This document shows, piece by piece, positions 48,118 through 57,461 of a stretch of 64,000 nucleotides of DNA. Origin of the DNA: Streptomyces violaceusniger. Its GTDB lineage: Bacteria > Actinomycetota > Actinomycetes > Streptomycetales > Streptomycetaceae. A model generated the notes under the pieces. It was not told the origin of the DNA. It did not search any database and saw only the letters and a program-made list of their open reading frames with translations. The stretch covers positions 4,650,001 through 4,714,000 of the forward strand of contig BJHW01000001.1 of assembly GCA_005405945.1 (NCBI GenBank), written 5' to 3'. The position numbers and the translations under genes are program-made. Position 1 is the first letter of the stretch. Each line of letters begins with the position of its first letter.

Positions 48118-49766
48118 GTTCCGATCCCGAGCCGTCCTCCCCCGTGCCGCCGAGGCGGCCCCTCGGCGGCGCCGAACGCGGCCACCGGCTCTCATGGTCC
48201 GGCGCCGGAGGGCGCGTCCACGGGTGGCGCCGGGGCGGAGCTGCTGCGCCTGGAGGGGGTCCGTAAGACCTTCCCGGGGTGGTGGCGCTGGACGGGGTGG
48301 ACTTCGATCTGCGCCGGGGCGAAGTGCATGTCCTCCTGGGCGAGAACGGCGCGGGCAAGTCCACGCTGATCAAGATGGTCTCGGGCGCCCACCGCCCCGA
48401 CGGCGGGCGGATCCTGGTCGACGGCGAGCCGGTGCGGATCAACAGCGCGCAGGACGCCGAGCGGCTCGGGATCGCCACCATCTACCAGGAGTTCAACCTC
48501 GTCCCGGACCTGACCGTGGCCGAGAACATCTTCCTGGGCCGCCAGCCGCGCCGCTTCGGCATGATCGACCGCAAGGCCATGGACGCGCGGGCCGCCGAGC
48601 TGCTGGCCCGGGTCGGGGTGGACGTCTCGCCCCGGACCCGCGTCCGCGACCTCGGCATCGCCCGGCTGCAGATGGTGGAGATCGCCAAGGCGCTGAGCCT
48701 GGAGGCCCGCGTCCTGATCATGGACGAGCCGACCGCCGTGCTCACCACCGAGGAGGTCGACAAGCTCTTCCGGATCGTGCGCAGGCTGCGCGCGGACGGG
48801 GTGGGCGTCGTCTTCATCACCCACCACCTGGAGGAGATCGCCGCCCTGGGCGACCGGGTCACCGTGTTGCGCGACGGCCGCAGCGTCACCCAGGTCCCGG
48901 CGAGCACCGACCAGGACGAGCTGGTGCGGCTGATGGTGGGCCGCTCCATCGAGCAGCAGTACCCGCGCGAGCGCGGGGACGCGGGTGAACCCCTGCTGAA
49001 GGTCCGGGGGCTCACCCGGAACGGCAGCTTCCAGGACATCGGCTTCGAGGTGCGGGCCGGGGAGGTGGTGGGCCTGGCCGGGCTGGTCGGCGCGGGCCGT
49101 ACGGAGGTCGTCCGGGCGCTGTTCGGCGCCGACCCGTACGACTCCGGCTCCGTCGAGGTGCTCGGCCGCCCGCTGCCCGGCCATGACGTGGTGGCCGCCA
49201 TGCGGGCCGGGATCGGCCTGGTCCCCGAGGACCGCAAGGGCCAGGGCCTGGTCCTGGACGGCTCCGTGCAGGAGAACCTGGGCCTGGTCACCCTGCGCGC
49301 CGCCACCCGCGCCGGGCTGGTGGACCGGGCCGCCCAGCGGCGCTCGGCGGCCGGTGTCGCCGAGCGGCTGGCCGTCCGGATGGCCGGTCTCGACCAGCGG
49401 GTGCGCACCCTCTCCGGCGGCAACCAGCAGAAGGTCGTCATCGGCAAGTGGCTGCTCGCCGACAGCAAGGTGCTCATCCTCGACGAGCCGACCCGCGGGA
49501 TCGACGTGGGCGCCAAGGTCGAGATCTACCGGCTCATCAACGAACTCACCGCGTCCGGCCACGCCGTGCTGATGATCTCCAGCGATCTGCCCGAGGTGCT
49601 GGGGATGAGCGACCGGGTGCTGGTCATGGCCCAGGGCCGGATCGCGGGCGAGCTGACCGCGCACGACGCGACCCAGGACGCCGTGATGGCCCTGGCAGTG
49701 AAGGACGTCAAGGACGCCGACGAAGGGGTCGGCGGCAAGGAAAAGGAGGGCTCCCGTGGCCACTGA
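48114..49766 (+). CDS. rbsA: Ribose-type ABC transporter ATP-binding protein (RbsA), N-terminal frame changes
   Basis: It has two ABC domains. The first has Walker A GENGAGKSTLI and a degenerate signature (LGIARLQMVEIAKAL); the second has LSGGNQQKVVIGKWL with LILDEPTRGIDVGAK. RbsA-type importers energise monosaccharide uptake. The ATG at 48114 overlaps the LacI stop, but its frame and the frame of the conserved ELLRLEGVRKTFPG differ. The frame changes again in CCGGGG near 48278, where the long open part (VVALDGVDFDLRRGE) begins. The two changes compensate. A short product from GTG 48279 would lack only the first beta strand. A sequence error is the simplest reading. Confidence 0.85.
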
Positions 49767-51704
49767 CACGATTGACGCCACGAAGGACCCCGGGGGCTCG
49801 GCGGCGCTGCGCCGCCTGCTGCTCGACAACGGCGCCCTGAGCGCCCTGGTGCTGCTGGTGGCCGCCATGGCGCTGCTGTCCGGCGACTTCCTCACCACCG
49901 ACAATCTCCTCAACGTCGGCGTCCAGGCGGCGGTCACCGCGATCCTCGCCTTCGGCGTCACCTTCGTCATCGTCTCCGCGGGCATCGACCTGTCGGTCGG
50001 CTCGGTGGCCGCGCTGTCCGCCACCGTGCTCGCGTGGTCCGCGACCTCACAGGGGCTGCCGGTCTGGTTCGCGGCGCTCCTGGCGCTCACCACCGGTGTC
50101 GCCTGCGGCCTGGTCAGCGGGGCGCTGGTCGCCTTCGGGAAGCTGCCGCCGTTCATCGCCACGCTCGCGATGCTGTCGATCGGCCGCGGCCTGGCCCTGG
50201 TGATCTCCCAGGGCAGCCCGATAGCCGTCCCCGACTCGGTGTCGGGCCTCGGCGACACGCTCGGCGGCTGGCTGCCCGTCCCGGTGATCGTGATGGTCGT
50301 GATGGGCCTGATCACCGCGGGTGTGCTGGGCCGTACGTACCCCGGCCGGGCGATGTACGCGATCGGCGGCAACGAGGAGGCGGCCCGGCTCTCCGGTATC
50401 CGGGTGACCCACCAGAAGCTGGTCATCTACGCGCTCTCCGGCGGTTTCGCGGCCGTCGCGGGCATCGTGCTCGCCTCCCGGCTGTCCTCCGCGCAGCCCC
50501 AGGCGGCGGTCGGCTACGAGCTCGACGCGATCGCCGCGGTGGTCATCGGCGGCGCCAGCCTGTCCGGTGGCGTCGGTAAGGCGTCCGGCACGCTCATCGG
50601 CGCGCTGATCCTCGCAGTGCTGCGCAACGGGCTCAACCTGCTGGAGGTGTCCGCCTTCTGGCAGCAGGTCGTCATCGGTCTCGTCATCGCGCTCGCGGTG
50701 CTGCTGGACACGGTGCGCCGGCGCGCCGGGGCCGGGCCGGGCGCGCCCGGGGCCGCGGCGGGCGGGCCGTCCGGCGGCGGCCGTAAGAAGGCCGTCAACG
50801 CGGGCAAGTTCGCGCTGGCCGCCGTGGTCGTCGCCGCCATCGCCTTCGGCGCCTCCGTCTGGCGCTCCGGCTCCTCCGGGGGCGCGTCCACCAAGGTCGG
50901 TCTGTCGGTCTCCACCCTGAACAACCCGTTCTTCGTGCAGCTGAAGGCGGGCGCCCAGGAGGAGGCCAAGCGCGCCGGTGTCAGCCTTACGGTCACCGAC
51001 GCCCAGAACGACGCCTCCCAGCAGGCCAATCAGATCCAGAACTTCACCAGCCAGAACATGAAGTCGATCATCATCAACCCGGTCGACTCCGATGCCGCGG
51101 GCCCGTCCGTCCGGGCCGCCGACAAGGCGGGCATCCCGGTGCTCGCCGCCGACCGCGGCGTCAACAAGGCGAAGATCGCGACCCTGGTGGCCTCCGACAA
51201 CGTCACGGGGGCAAGCTGGCCGCGAAGACGCTCGCCGAGCGGCTCGGAAAGAAGGGCACGATCCTGGTGCTGCAGGGCACCCCCGGCACCTCGGCCTCGC
51301 GTGAGCGCGGTAAGGGCTTCGCGGAGGGCCTCAAGGCGTACCCGGACATCAAGGTCGTCGGCAAGCAGACCGCCGACTTCGACCGGGCCAAGGGGCTCGA
51401 TGTGACCACCAATCTGCTCCAGGGCCACCCCGGCATCGACGGGATCTTCGCCGAGAACGACGAGATGGCGCTCGGCGCGGTCAAGGCGCTCGGGTCCAAG
51501 GCGGGCAAGTCCGTCGCGGTCGTCGGCTTCGACGGCACCCCGGACGGGCTCAAGGCCGTCGCGAACGGCACCCTCGCCGCGACCGTCGCCCAGCAGCCGA
51601 AGGAGTTGGGCCGGATGGTGGTGGAGAACGCCGTCAAGGCCGCCAAGGGGCAGAAGATCAACGGCACGGTGAAGGTGCCGGTGAAGGTCGTCGCTGCGAA
51701 GTGA
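49756..51704 (+). CDS. Fused ribose ABC transporter permease and tethered substrate-binding protein (RbsC-RbsB), frameshifted
   Basis: The gene starts at GTG 49756 with AAAGGAGG upstream, overlapping the end of rbsA. Residues 1 to about 325 are an RbsC permease (FGVTFVIVSAGIDLSVGSV, GGNEEAARLSGI). A Gly/Pro linker (about 325-350) leads to one more helix (FALAAVVVAAIAFGASVW). A type I periplasmic binding domain follows (VGLSVSTLNNPFFVQLKAG to VPVKVVAAK). There is no stop between the two parts, so transporter and receptor form one polypeptide of about 649 residues. One G is missing from the G5 run at 51207-51211 within the binding domain (DNVTGG then KLAAKTLAE). Confidence 0.87.
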
Positions 51705-51733
51705 CAGGTGAAGGTCGTCACCGCGAAGTGACA
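51680..51733. repeat. 27-bp tandem duplication covering the rbsCB stop codon
   Basis: Two adjoining 27-bp copies (51680-51706 and 51707-51733) differ at two bases. The first contains the last codons and TGA of the fusion gene; the second repeats them outside the gene. Confidence 0.85.
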
Positions 51734-51750
51734 AACGAAAGGACGTGCGG

Positions 51751-52677
51751 ATGCACGACTACGAACTGCTGGTCGTGGGGTCGGCCAACGCCGATCTGGT
51801 GATCGGAGTCGACCGCCGCCCCGGGGCCGGTGAGACGGTCCTCGGGTCCGACCTGGTGGTCCACCCGGGCGGCAAGGGCGCCAACCAGGCCGTCGCCGCC
51901 GCCCGGCTGGGGGCCCGGACGGCCCTGCTGGCCCGGGTCGGCGACGACGACTACGGCCAACTGCTGCTGGACTCGCAGCGGTCGGCCGGGGTCGACACGG
52001 TGGGCGTGCTGGTCGGCGGCGCGCCCACCGGGGTCGCGCTGATCACGGTGGACCCCTCGGGCGACAACAGCATCGTGGTCTCCCAGGGGGCCAACGCCCG
52101 GCTGACCCCCGGCGACGTCAGGGCCTCGCTACGCCTGATGGCCGCGGCGCGGGTGGTCTCGGTGCAGTTGGAGATCCCCCTGGAGTCGGTCGCCGAGGTG
52201 GTCCGCACGGCGGCCGCGGGCTTCGGCGGCCGCCCCGGGCCGCGGGTGGTGCTCAACCCCTCGCCGGTCGCGCCGCTGCCCAACGATGTGCTGGCCGCCT
52301 GTGATCCGCTGGTGGTCAACGAGCACGAGGCGCGGTTCCTGCTGAGCGACGATCAGGTGGGGTCCTCCGACGACCCCGAGGAGTGGGCCGACGCCCTGCT
52401 CTCGCGCGGTCCGCGCTCGGTCGTGGTGACCCTGGGCGGCGAGGGCGCGCTGGCCGCCGACGGCGACCGTATGGTGCTGGTGCCCAGCCCCGCGGTGACC
52501 GCCGTGGACACCACGGGCGCCGGAGACGCCTTCACCGGCGCGCTCGCCTGGCGCCTCGGCGTCGGCGACGACCTGGTGACGGCGGTGCGGTTCGCGGTGC
52601 GCGTGGGCGCGGCCGCGGTGACCCGGGCCGGGGCGCAGGCGTCCTTCCCGAGCGCCGAGGAGGTGGCGGCGCTGTGA
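51751..52677 (+). CDS. rbsK: Ribokinase
   Basis: This 308-residue protein starts MHDYELLVVGSANADLVIGV. ATG 51751 is preferred over GTG 51745 because GAAAGGA sits six to eight bases before it. PfkB motifs are the di-Gly sugar-binding VHPGGKGANQAVAAARLG and the catalytic VDTTGAGDAFTGALAWRLG near residue 255. It phosphorylates D-ribose at O5 after uptake. It lies between rbsCB and rbsD, with its stop overlapping the rbsD start. Confidence 0.94.
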   Translation: MHDYELLVVGSANADLVIGVDRRPGAGETVLGSDLVVHPGGKGANQAVAAARLGARTALLARVGDDDYGQLLLDSQRSAGVDTVGVLVGGAPTGVALITVDPSGDNSIVVSQGANARLTPGDVRASLRLMAAARVVSVQLEIPLESVAEVVRTAAAGFGGRPGPRVVLNPSPVAPLPNDVLAACDPLVVNEHEARFLLSDDQVGSSDDPEEWADALLSRGPRSVVVTLGGEGALAADGDRMVLVPSPAVTAVDTTGAGDAFTGALAWRLGVGDDLVTAVRFAVRVGAAAVTRAGAQASFPSAEEVAAL

Positions 52678-53069
52678 AGCGGTCCGGGATCCTCAACCGC
52701 CATCTGAGCGCGGGCATCGCCCTGTTGGGCCACACCGACACGGTGATGGTGTGCGACGCGGGCCTGCCGATACCGGACGGGCCGTTCGTGGTGGACCTCG
52801 CGTTCACGGCGGGGGTGCCGTCCTTCGAGCGGGTGCTCACCGGGCTGCTGGACGAGCTGGTGGTCGAAGGGGCCACGGCGGCGCGCGAGGTGCGCGACCA
52901 CAACCCCGGGGCGACCGCCCTGCTCGACCGCCTCTTCCCGGCTCCCGCGCTGGATCTGGTCCCGCACGAGGAGCTGAAGACGCTGACGGCGGGGGCGCGG
53001 CTGGTGGTGCGTACGGGCGAGGCGCGGCCGTACGCGAATGTGCTGCTGCGGTGCGGGGTGCCGTTCTGA
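52674..53069 (+). CDS. rbsD: D-ribose pyranase
   Basis: This 131-residue protein begins MKRSGILNRHLSAGIALLGH. The GTG start at 52674 overlaps the rbsK stop. The catalytic His of NRHLSAGIA, the Asp of CDAGLPIP and the C-terminal TGEARPYANVLLRCGV are the RbsD landmarks. It interconverts pyranose and furanose ribose so that ribokinase receives its substrate. It is the last gene of the operon, followed by a 16-bp tandem repeat over its stop (53063-53094) and a strong terminator. Confidence 0.94.
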   Translation: MKRSGILNRHLSAGIALLGHTDTVMVCDAGLPIPDGPFVVDLAFTAGVPSFERVLTGLLDELVVEGATAAREVRDHNPGATALLDRLFPAPALDLVPHEELKTLTAGARLVVRTGEARPYANVLLRCGVPF

Positions 53070-53098
53070 GGGTGTGACGTTCTGAGGGTGTGACGTTT

Positions 53099-53133
53099 CG
53101 AGGGGCCCGGCCGTGGTCCGGGCCCCTCGTTTT
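53099..53133 (+). terminator. Intrinsic terminator of the ribose operon
   Basis: A perfect 12-bp stem (CGAGGGGCCCGG at 53099-53110, CCGGGCCCCTCG at 53118-53129) with a seven-base loop is followed by TTTT. The remainder of 53134-53416 contains only the microsatellite at 53305-53365 and the ribosome-binding region of the next gene. Confidence 0.88.
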
Positions 53134-53304
53134 CCCCTCCCCGGGCTTCCTCTCGAATCCCCCCGGATCCCCCGGAAGCCCGATGCCAGGTACGACCCGC
53201 CAAGGGCCGGAACGGTTGCACGGCGATCGGCGAAAGATTTCTCCGGGGCGCGACAACCTCGGGCGGGGCCGCACGTCTGGTGGGTTGAAGGCGGGTTCCG
53301 GAAC

Positions 53305-53365
53305 GGGTCCTCGTGGTCCTCGGGTCCTCGGGTCCTCGTAGTCCTCGTGGTCCTCGGATCCTCGG
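53305..53365. repeat. GGTCCTCG microsatellite upstream of a secreted-protein gene
   Basis: About seven imperfect 8-9 bp units of GGTCCTCG follow each other, ending about 50 bp before the ATG at 53417. The repeat lies where the promoter or leader of that gene should be, so unit-number changes could alter its expression; this is untested. Confidence 0.65.
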
Positions 53366-53416
53366 CGCACGCCTCGCCCTTCAGCGTTCGCTCAATCCTT
53401 TCGGGAGTCATTCCGT

Positions 53417-53836
53417 ATGCAGCACGTCCGCGCCAAGAAGCCGAATCGCCGTCTGCGCCCCTGGATCGTGGGGTCGGCCGCCGGAGTCGCCCTGATCGTG
53501 GGCGGGGGCATCGCCGCCCAGGCGGCCACCTCCGACCACTCCGGCCCGGCCAAGCCGGCCCCGTCGGCGACCTCGAAGCCGGAGCCGACCAAGCCACCGA
53601 CCACCAGCAAGCCGGAGCCCACGAAGCCGCCGACCACCAGCAGGCCCGAGCCGACCCTGCCGCCCACCAGCGTGCCCGAGCCCACCAAGCCGCCCACCAG
53701 CAAGCCGGAGCCGACCAAGCCTCCGACCAGCACGCCCGCGCCCACGCTGCCGCCCACCACCGCGCCGGAGCCCACCAAGCCCGGCGCGACCCCGCCGCAC
53801 ACCAGCGTGCCCGCGCCCACCAAGCCCAGCCGCTAG
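53417..53836 (+). CDS. Membrane-anchored Pro/Thr-rich repeat protein of unknown function
   Basis: This 139-residue protein starts MQHVRAKKPNRRLRPWIVGS. A basic N-terminus and a single hydrophobic helix (about residues 18-36) are followed by about 100 residues of PEPTKPPT-type repeats (SKPEPTKPPTTSKPEPTKPP and variants). The topology fits a signal anchor with an extended Pro/Thr-rich outer stalk, a common substrate for O-mannosylation in actinobacteria. GGAG lies ten bases before the ATG. It precedes the ECF sigma factor gene by 71 bp on the same strand. I do not recognise a named family. Confidence 0.75.
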   Translation: MQHVRAKKPNRRLRPWIVGSAAGVALIVGGGIAAQAATSDHSGPAKPAPSATSKPEPTKPPTTSKPEPTKPPTTSRPEPTLPPTSVPEPTKPPTSKPEPTKPPTSTPAPTLPPTTAPEPTKPGATPPHTSVPAPTKPSR

Positions 53837-53907
53837 CCGTCGACCAGGGGTGGGGCGGGGCCGGATCCGGAGCCGGTCCCGCCGCACCGATGAGGTGAAC
53901 GAGGACG

Positions 53908-54539
53908 ATGCAGCTCACTCTTGTCCTGCCCTGGTGGGCCCGGTTGCTCCGCCGTGCCCGGACGACCGCCTCGACACCGCCGGTGGAGACACCGCGCGCC
54001 GGGCTGCGGCCGCGGGTGCTGCGGGCGGTGGGCGGCCGGGGCGGCGGGGAGCCCGGCCCGACCCTGGCCGATCTGTACCGGGCCCGGCGGCTGGACATGA
54101 TCCGGCTGGCGGTCTTCCTGGTGGACGACCTGCACACCGCAGAGGACGTCGTCCAGGACGCCTTCGCCGCCGTCTGCCGCCGCCACGGCTCAAAGCTGGA
54201 CAGCCTCCAGGACGCCCACGCCTATCTGCACACCGCCGTGGTCAACGCCGCCCGCTCGGTGCTGCGCCGACGGCGTACGGCACGCGCGTACACCCCGCCG
54301 TACCAGGGGCCGGGGCGCCCGTGGACGAGCCGCTGCTGCTCGCCGAGGAACACCGGCAGGTCCTCGACGCGCTGGCGCGGCTCACCCCGCGCCAGCGCGA
54401 GGTGCTGGTGCTGCGCTACTGGTCGGAGCTGACCGAGGCCCAGATAGCCGAGGCGCTGGGCGTCTCCCGAGGCACCGTGAAGTCGACCGCGAGCCGTGCG
54501 CTCGTCACCCTGGAGAAGCTGCTGGAGGCGGCCCGATGA
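53908..54539 (+). CDS. SigE-type ECF RNA polymerase sigma factor, frameshifted
   Basis: The protein starts MQLTLVLPWWARLLRRARTT at ATG 53908, with GAGG four bases upstream. It reads region 2 (DMIRLAVFLVDDLHTAEDVV) up to RRRRTARAYTPPYQGPG, then shifts frame to APVDEPLLLAEEHRQVLDAL. Region 4 follows (LTPRQREVLVLRYWSELTEA, VSRGTVKSTASRAL), giving about 210 residues in total. The break is in the G-rich stretch 54306-54317, and one added G repairs it. Its stop overlaps the ATG of the next gene, a membrane protein that could be its regulator. Confidence 0.85.
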
Positions 54540-54900
54540 GCACTCCCTCCCCACCGAGGAACGGCTGCGCGCCGCGCTCGACGCCCGTGCGCGGCTCATC
54601 GACGCCCACGATCTGTCCCCGTACCGGCCGCCCACCGGCCCGGCCTGGGGCGCGCGGCGGATCCGGCGGGTCGTGTCCGCCGTCGCGGTGACGGTGGCGG
54701 CAGCGGCGGCCGTCGCCTTCCTGCTGCTGTCCGGCTCCCCGGAACGCCCGCGTCCGGCACCACCCGCAGGCGACCCCCGCACCTCCCCTCCGGCCACCTC
54801 GGTCCCGTCCTCGAACACCGCCCCTCCGACCCGGCCGTCCCCCACCTCGCCACCCGCTACCCCGCCCTCGACCTCGACCTCCGTCCCCACCTCGCGCTGA
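54536..54900 (+). CDS. Small single-pass membrane protein coupled to the sigma factor, frameshifted
   Basis: The start MSTPSP at ATG 54536 overlaps the sigma factor stop. The next frame continues TEERLRAALDARARLIDAHD, then one hydrophobic helix (VVSAVAVTVAAAAAVAFLLL, about residues 45-64) and a Pro/Ser/Thr-rich outer tail, about 121 residues in all. The break is in the CCCC run near 54550. The form, a short cytosolic helix region plus one membrane helix, is that of sigma-linked membrane proteins in this sigma group, but no zinc-binding anti-sigma motif is visible. Confidence 0.72.
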
Positions 54901-55173
54901 TCCGGCCCCACCCCGGTGCAGTGGCCGTCAAACGACCGGTGCGCCTCGCCCTACGGTGTCGGTGGCTACAGCATCCAGCGGTGGACCCGCCCGTCCGGTG
55001 CCGACACCAGCCCTTCCTGCAGGGGCTGAACCGCGTGCCTTCCATGCCGTCCGATAGGGCCCGCCGCGCCCACCCATGGACTCCCCAAACCCCGACGCAT
55101 CAGCGGTCTGGTGCTTGACAGTGAGGCGGCGAGCAGTGGGTGATGTGACGGTCGGCGGTTTCGAGGGGGATCT

Positions 55174-55697
55174 GTGGATCTTGGCTCTGTGATCATCGCG
55201 GTGGCAGGTGTGGCCGGAACACTGGGGGATCGTTCCTCACTCAACGCGCCTCCGAACGGGCAAAACGTCGCGAGATAGAGCTGCTTCGGGCCCACGAGGA
55301 GGTTCGCGAGAACCTGCTCCTCCGACGCAGTTGCTACATGGAACTCAACCGGGATGCACGCCAGTTCACCACAGCGCTCAACCGCCATCTGCACATCATG
55401 CGAGAACGCGGTGTCGAGGAGACCGACATCGAGGCACTCGATGAGGCAAAGGGAGCCCATCGCGACAGATATTCCGAAGCTCAGATGATCGCCCCCGACG
55501 AGGTGCTCGCACGCGCGAGTGAAGTCAATCAGGCCCTGAACACGACCTATGGCCAGGTCAAACGCCTTGAGCGACAAGAGCCCGAACCTGGGGAGACGGC
55601 GGCCACCGCTGTCCAGGCTCAGGCAGAGATCTGGGACATGCTCCGAGCGATGAGGACCGCGATGCGCGATGACCTCGGGGTGACCGTCCAAGAGTGA
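55174..55697 (+). CDS. N-anchored coiled-coil protein of unknown function, frameshifted
   Basis: The protein starts MDLGSVIIAVAGVAGTLGG at GTG 55174 behind GAGGGGGA, giving a short membrane anchor. In the next frame it becomes SFLTQRASERAKRREIELLR, then a helical, probably coiled-coil body (REIELLRAHEEVRENLL, ARASEVNQALNTTYGQVKRLE), about 174 residues in all. One G is missing from the G5 run near 55225-55229. It is less GC-rich than its neighbours. I do not know its function. Confidence 0.65.
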
Positions 55698-55789
55698 CGA
55701 CGCGCCGCTGGATCGCACCACCCAGCCGTCGAGCCTCGAAGCAGACGTTGGATCACAAGCTGAGTGAGGCACGTAGCTGAAGCACGAAG

Positions 55790-55814
55790 GGGCCCCTCCT
55801 TACGGGAGGGGCCC
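55790..55814. terminator. Hairpin between the coiled-coil gene and the DUF397 gene
   Basis: A perfect ten-base stem (55790-55799, 55805-55814) with a five-base loop sits between convergent genes and could stop both. A second GGGGCCCC-based hairpin lies at 55894-55923. I see no gene in 55698-55996. Confidence 0.65.
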
Positions 55815-55848
55815 GACGTTCGCTGATGGGCAGTGTGGCGGTATCGAT

Positions 55849-55885
55849 ACGACCGTGCCCTTCCCGGCGTGCGTGCGTTCGCTCA
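55849..55885. repeat. Left copy of a 37-bp imperfect direct repeat flanking the XRE/DUF397 island
   Basis: This copy matches 57462-57498 in the same orientation at 34 of 37 positions. The two copies bracket the DUF397, XRE and pentapeptide genes. Confidence 0.6.
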
Positions 55886-55996
55886 AGCATGACGGGGCCC
55901 CTGGCCTTGCGGTCGGGGCCCCTCACACGCGTTGCGCTGGACGTCACGCAGCGACAGCGGGCGCGTGACGATGGTCAAGGCTGCTGGCAGAAACGG

Positions 55997-56224
55997 TCAC
56001 GACGTCAGGGTGTCGTCGACTGCGGCGGCGATGAAGGCGGCCCAAGCCTGCTCGGTGAACCGTGCTGCGGGGCACTCCCTGTTCTTCGAATCGCGCACCG
56101 CGATGCCAGAGATGCCAGGAATCGGTGTGACCTCGACGCAGTTGCCATTGCCGGCGGTGTAGGAACTCGTGCGCCACACTGCATGCGTGAGGTCGACCTC
56201 GCGCAGGTCGGCCAGCTCATTCAT
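55997..56224 (-). CDS. DUF397-domain small protein
   Basis: This 75-residue protein starts MNELADLREVDLTHAVWRTS. It has the DUF397 core WRTSSYTAGNGNCVEV, then IAVRDSKNRECPAARFTEQA and a final WAAF. Its ATG overlaps the stop of the XRE-family gene by eight bases. DUF397 proteins and DUF5753 XRE regulators form widespread paired systems in Streptomyces, such as the whiJ and abaA-type loci, thought to tune development and antibiotic production. Confidence 0.9.
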   Translation of the reverse strand: MNELADLREVDLTHAVWRTSSYTAGNGNCVEVTPIPGISGIAVRDSKNRECPAARFTEQAWAAFIAAAVDDTLTS

Positions 56225-57056
56225 CTCTGATCAGCTCTTCCTTAATATGTTCGACCAGCTCACGGCTAGCTTCCTCCGAGAGCGCGGCACCGGACAAGTT
56301 GGCAAACAGGCGACTCAGGCGCCGAATAGCCAGCGGATCATCCCGGAAGGCGGTGGTGTTCTCGGCTGACTCAGTGAATGCAACATCATCGGCATCAGAG
56401 TTCTTCCCTGTTCCGAAGAGCGTAAAAGCCCCGGTGCTGGCTCTCTTCTCGCCAGCCTGGAACGGGATGACCTTGAGACGCACGTGGTCGAGGGCGGAAA
56501 CATCGAGCAAGCGGCCGAGCTGCGCCTGCATGACGTCACGTCCACCGACCAGCAGGTGCAGGGCGGCCTCGGTCACCACCGCATCAAGGAACAGCGGTGC
56601 CTCTTCGCGCAACCTCTCCTGACGACGCATCCGAACCTCGACCAAACTGTCCACCTGATCCGGACCGAGCGCGGCGTAGCTGACACCGGTCACCGCCCTG
56701 GCGTACCCCTCGGTCTGCAACAGGCCAGGGATGAGTAGTGGCTGATATTCGAAGCAGCTCATCGCCTCGGCCTCGTAGGCCAAAAATTCAGCGTAGTTGG
56801 CGCTGATCACATCGTTGTAGGCGTACCACCAAGGCGGGATTCTCTGACGGGCCCTGGTCAGAAGCTCCTTGAGCTCTGAGAGCTTCGGCTCTTCGACCTC
56901 GTACAGCTCCATCAGCCCGTCGAAGTCCTTCTTGGTGCAGACGCGCTTGGCGGTCTCGATGCGACTCACCTTGGAGTTGTGGCAGTTGAGGTGCGCTCCG
57001 ACCTCCTCAGTGGTGAGGTCGTGCTGGTCCCGCAACAGACGAAGCTTCTTGGGCAC
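56217..57056 (-). CDS. XRE-family regulator with DUF5753 domain
   Basis: This 279-residue protein begins at GTG 57056 (MPKKLRLLRDQHDLTTEEVG). The helix-turn-helix covers about residues 4-45 (TTEEVGAHLNCHNSKVSRIE), and DUF5753 fills the rest with the typical YEAEAMSCFEYQPLLIPGLL and ETE-like MRRQERL stretch. Relatives usually carry 10-15 more residues at the N-terminus. Here the upstream DNA is the body of a pentapeptide-repeat gene read in another frame, so the start may have been lost by a deletion. It is coupled to the DUF397 gene downstream. Confidence 0.88.
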   Translation of the reverse strand: MPKKLRLLRDQHDLTTEEVGAHLNCHNSKVSRIETAKRVCTKKDFDGLMELYEVEEPKLSELKELLTRARQRIPPWWYAYNDVISANYAEFLAYEAEAMSCFEYQPLLIPGLLQTEGYARAVTGVSYAALGPDQVDSLVEVRMRRQERLREEAPLFLDAVVTEAALHLLVGGRDVMQAQLGRLLDVSALDHVRLKVIPFQAGEKRASTGAFTLFGTGKNSDADDVAFTESAENTTAFRDDPLAIRRLSRLFANLSGAALSEEASRELVEHIKEELIRDE

Positions 57057-57342
57057 CCACTTCCGCGAAGTCGCAGGCGTTGAACCGGCAGTCGCTGAAC
57101 TGGCTGCGGATCAGGCGTGTTCCGGTGAAGCGGGAGCTGTCGAACGTGCAGCCCTCCAATTCGACGGACTCAGCCGCGAGAGCCACGAAGGGCGTTCCCT
57201 CGTATTGCACCCCACGGATCATCGCGTCGTCTTCCAGGCCGTCTCTCGCCATGTCGGCCGGCCGCAGGGTAGCTAAGACCTTCGGGGCAGTCGGGTTCTT
57301 GATACGGGTGGTTCTGCCGCCTCGCCGAATCGCCTGAGTCAT
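57007..57342 (-). pseudogene. Truncated pentapeptide-repeat protein overlapping the XRE gene
   Basis: From ATG 57342 the product starts MTQAIRRGGRTTRIKNPTAP. It has only a few pentapeptide-like turns (CTFDSSRFTGTRLIRSQFSD, then CRFNACDFAEV) before the frame enters the start of the XRE gene and ends after about 111 residues. Family members are about twice as long or more. The repeat ladder stops exactly where the XRE gene starts, which indicates a deletion junction near 57050-57070. Confidence 0.65.
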
Positions 57343-57461
57343 GCGAAGTCGATCCATTCGCCGGATGGTGTGGAGGGTGGAGACTGGAGACCCAGAGTCC
57401 AGGCCGCGGAGACCCCTCCGCCGCGGCTCCGTGCGGACGATGGCCGCCGTGCTGGTGCGGC

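Noticed and set aside
53113..53898. Alternative plus-strand frame of 261 codons overlapping the Pro/Thr-repeat gene.
   Set aside because: It only mirrors the repeat in another frame (ADQATDHQQAG-like text). The 53417 frame has a good ribosome site, a membrane anchor and coherent PEPTKPPT repeats.
54901..55173. Possible tRNA or small RNA in the gap after the sigma-linked membrane protein.
   Set aside because: No cloverleaf, T-loop GGTTCGA-type sequence or clear hairpin was found. A TTGACA at 55115-55120 has no -10 at a proper distance.
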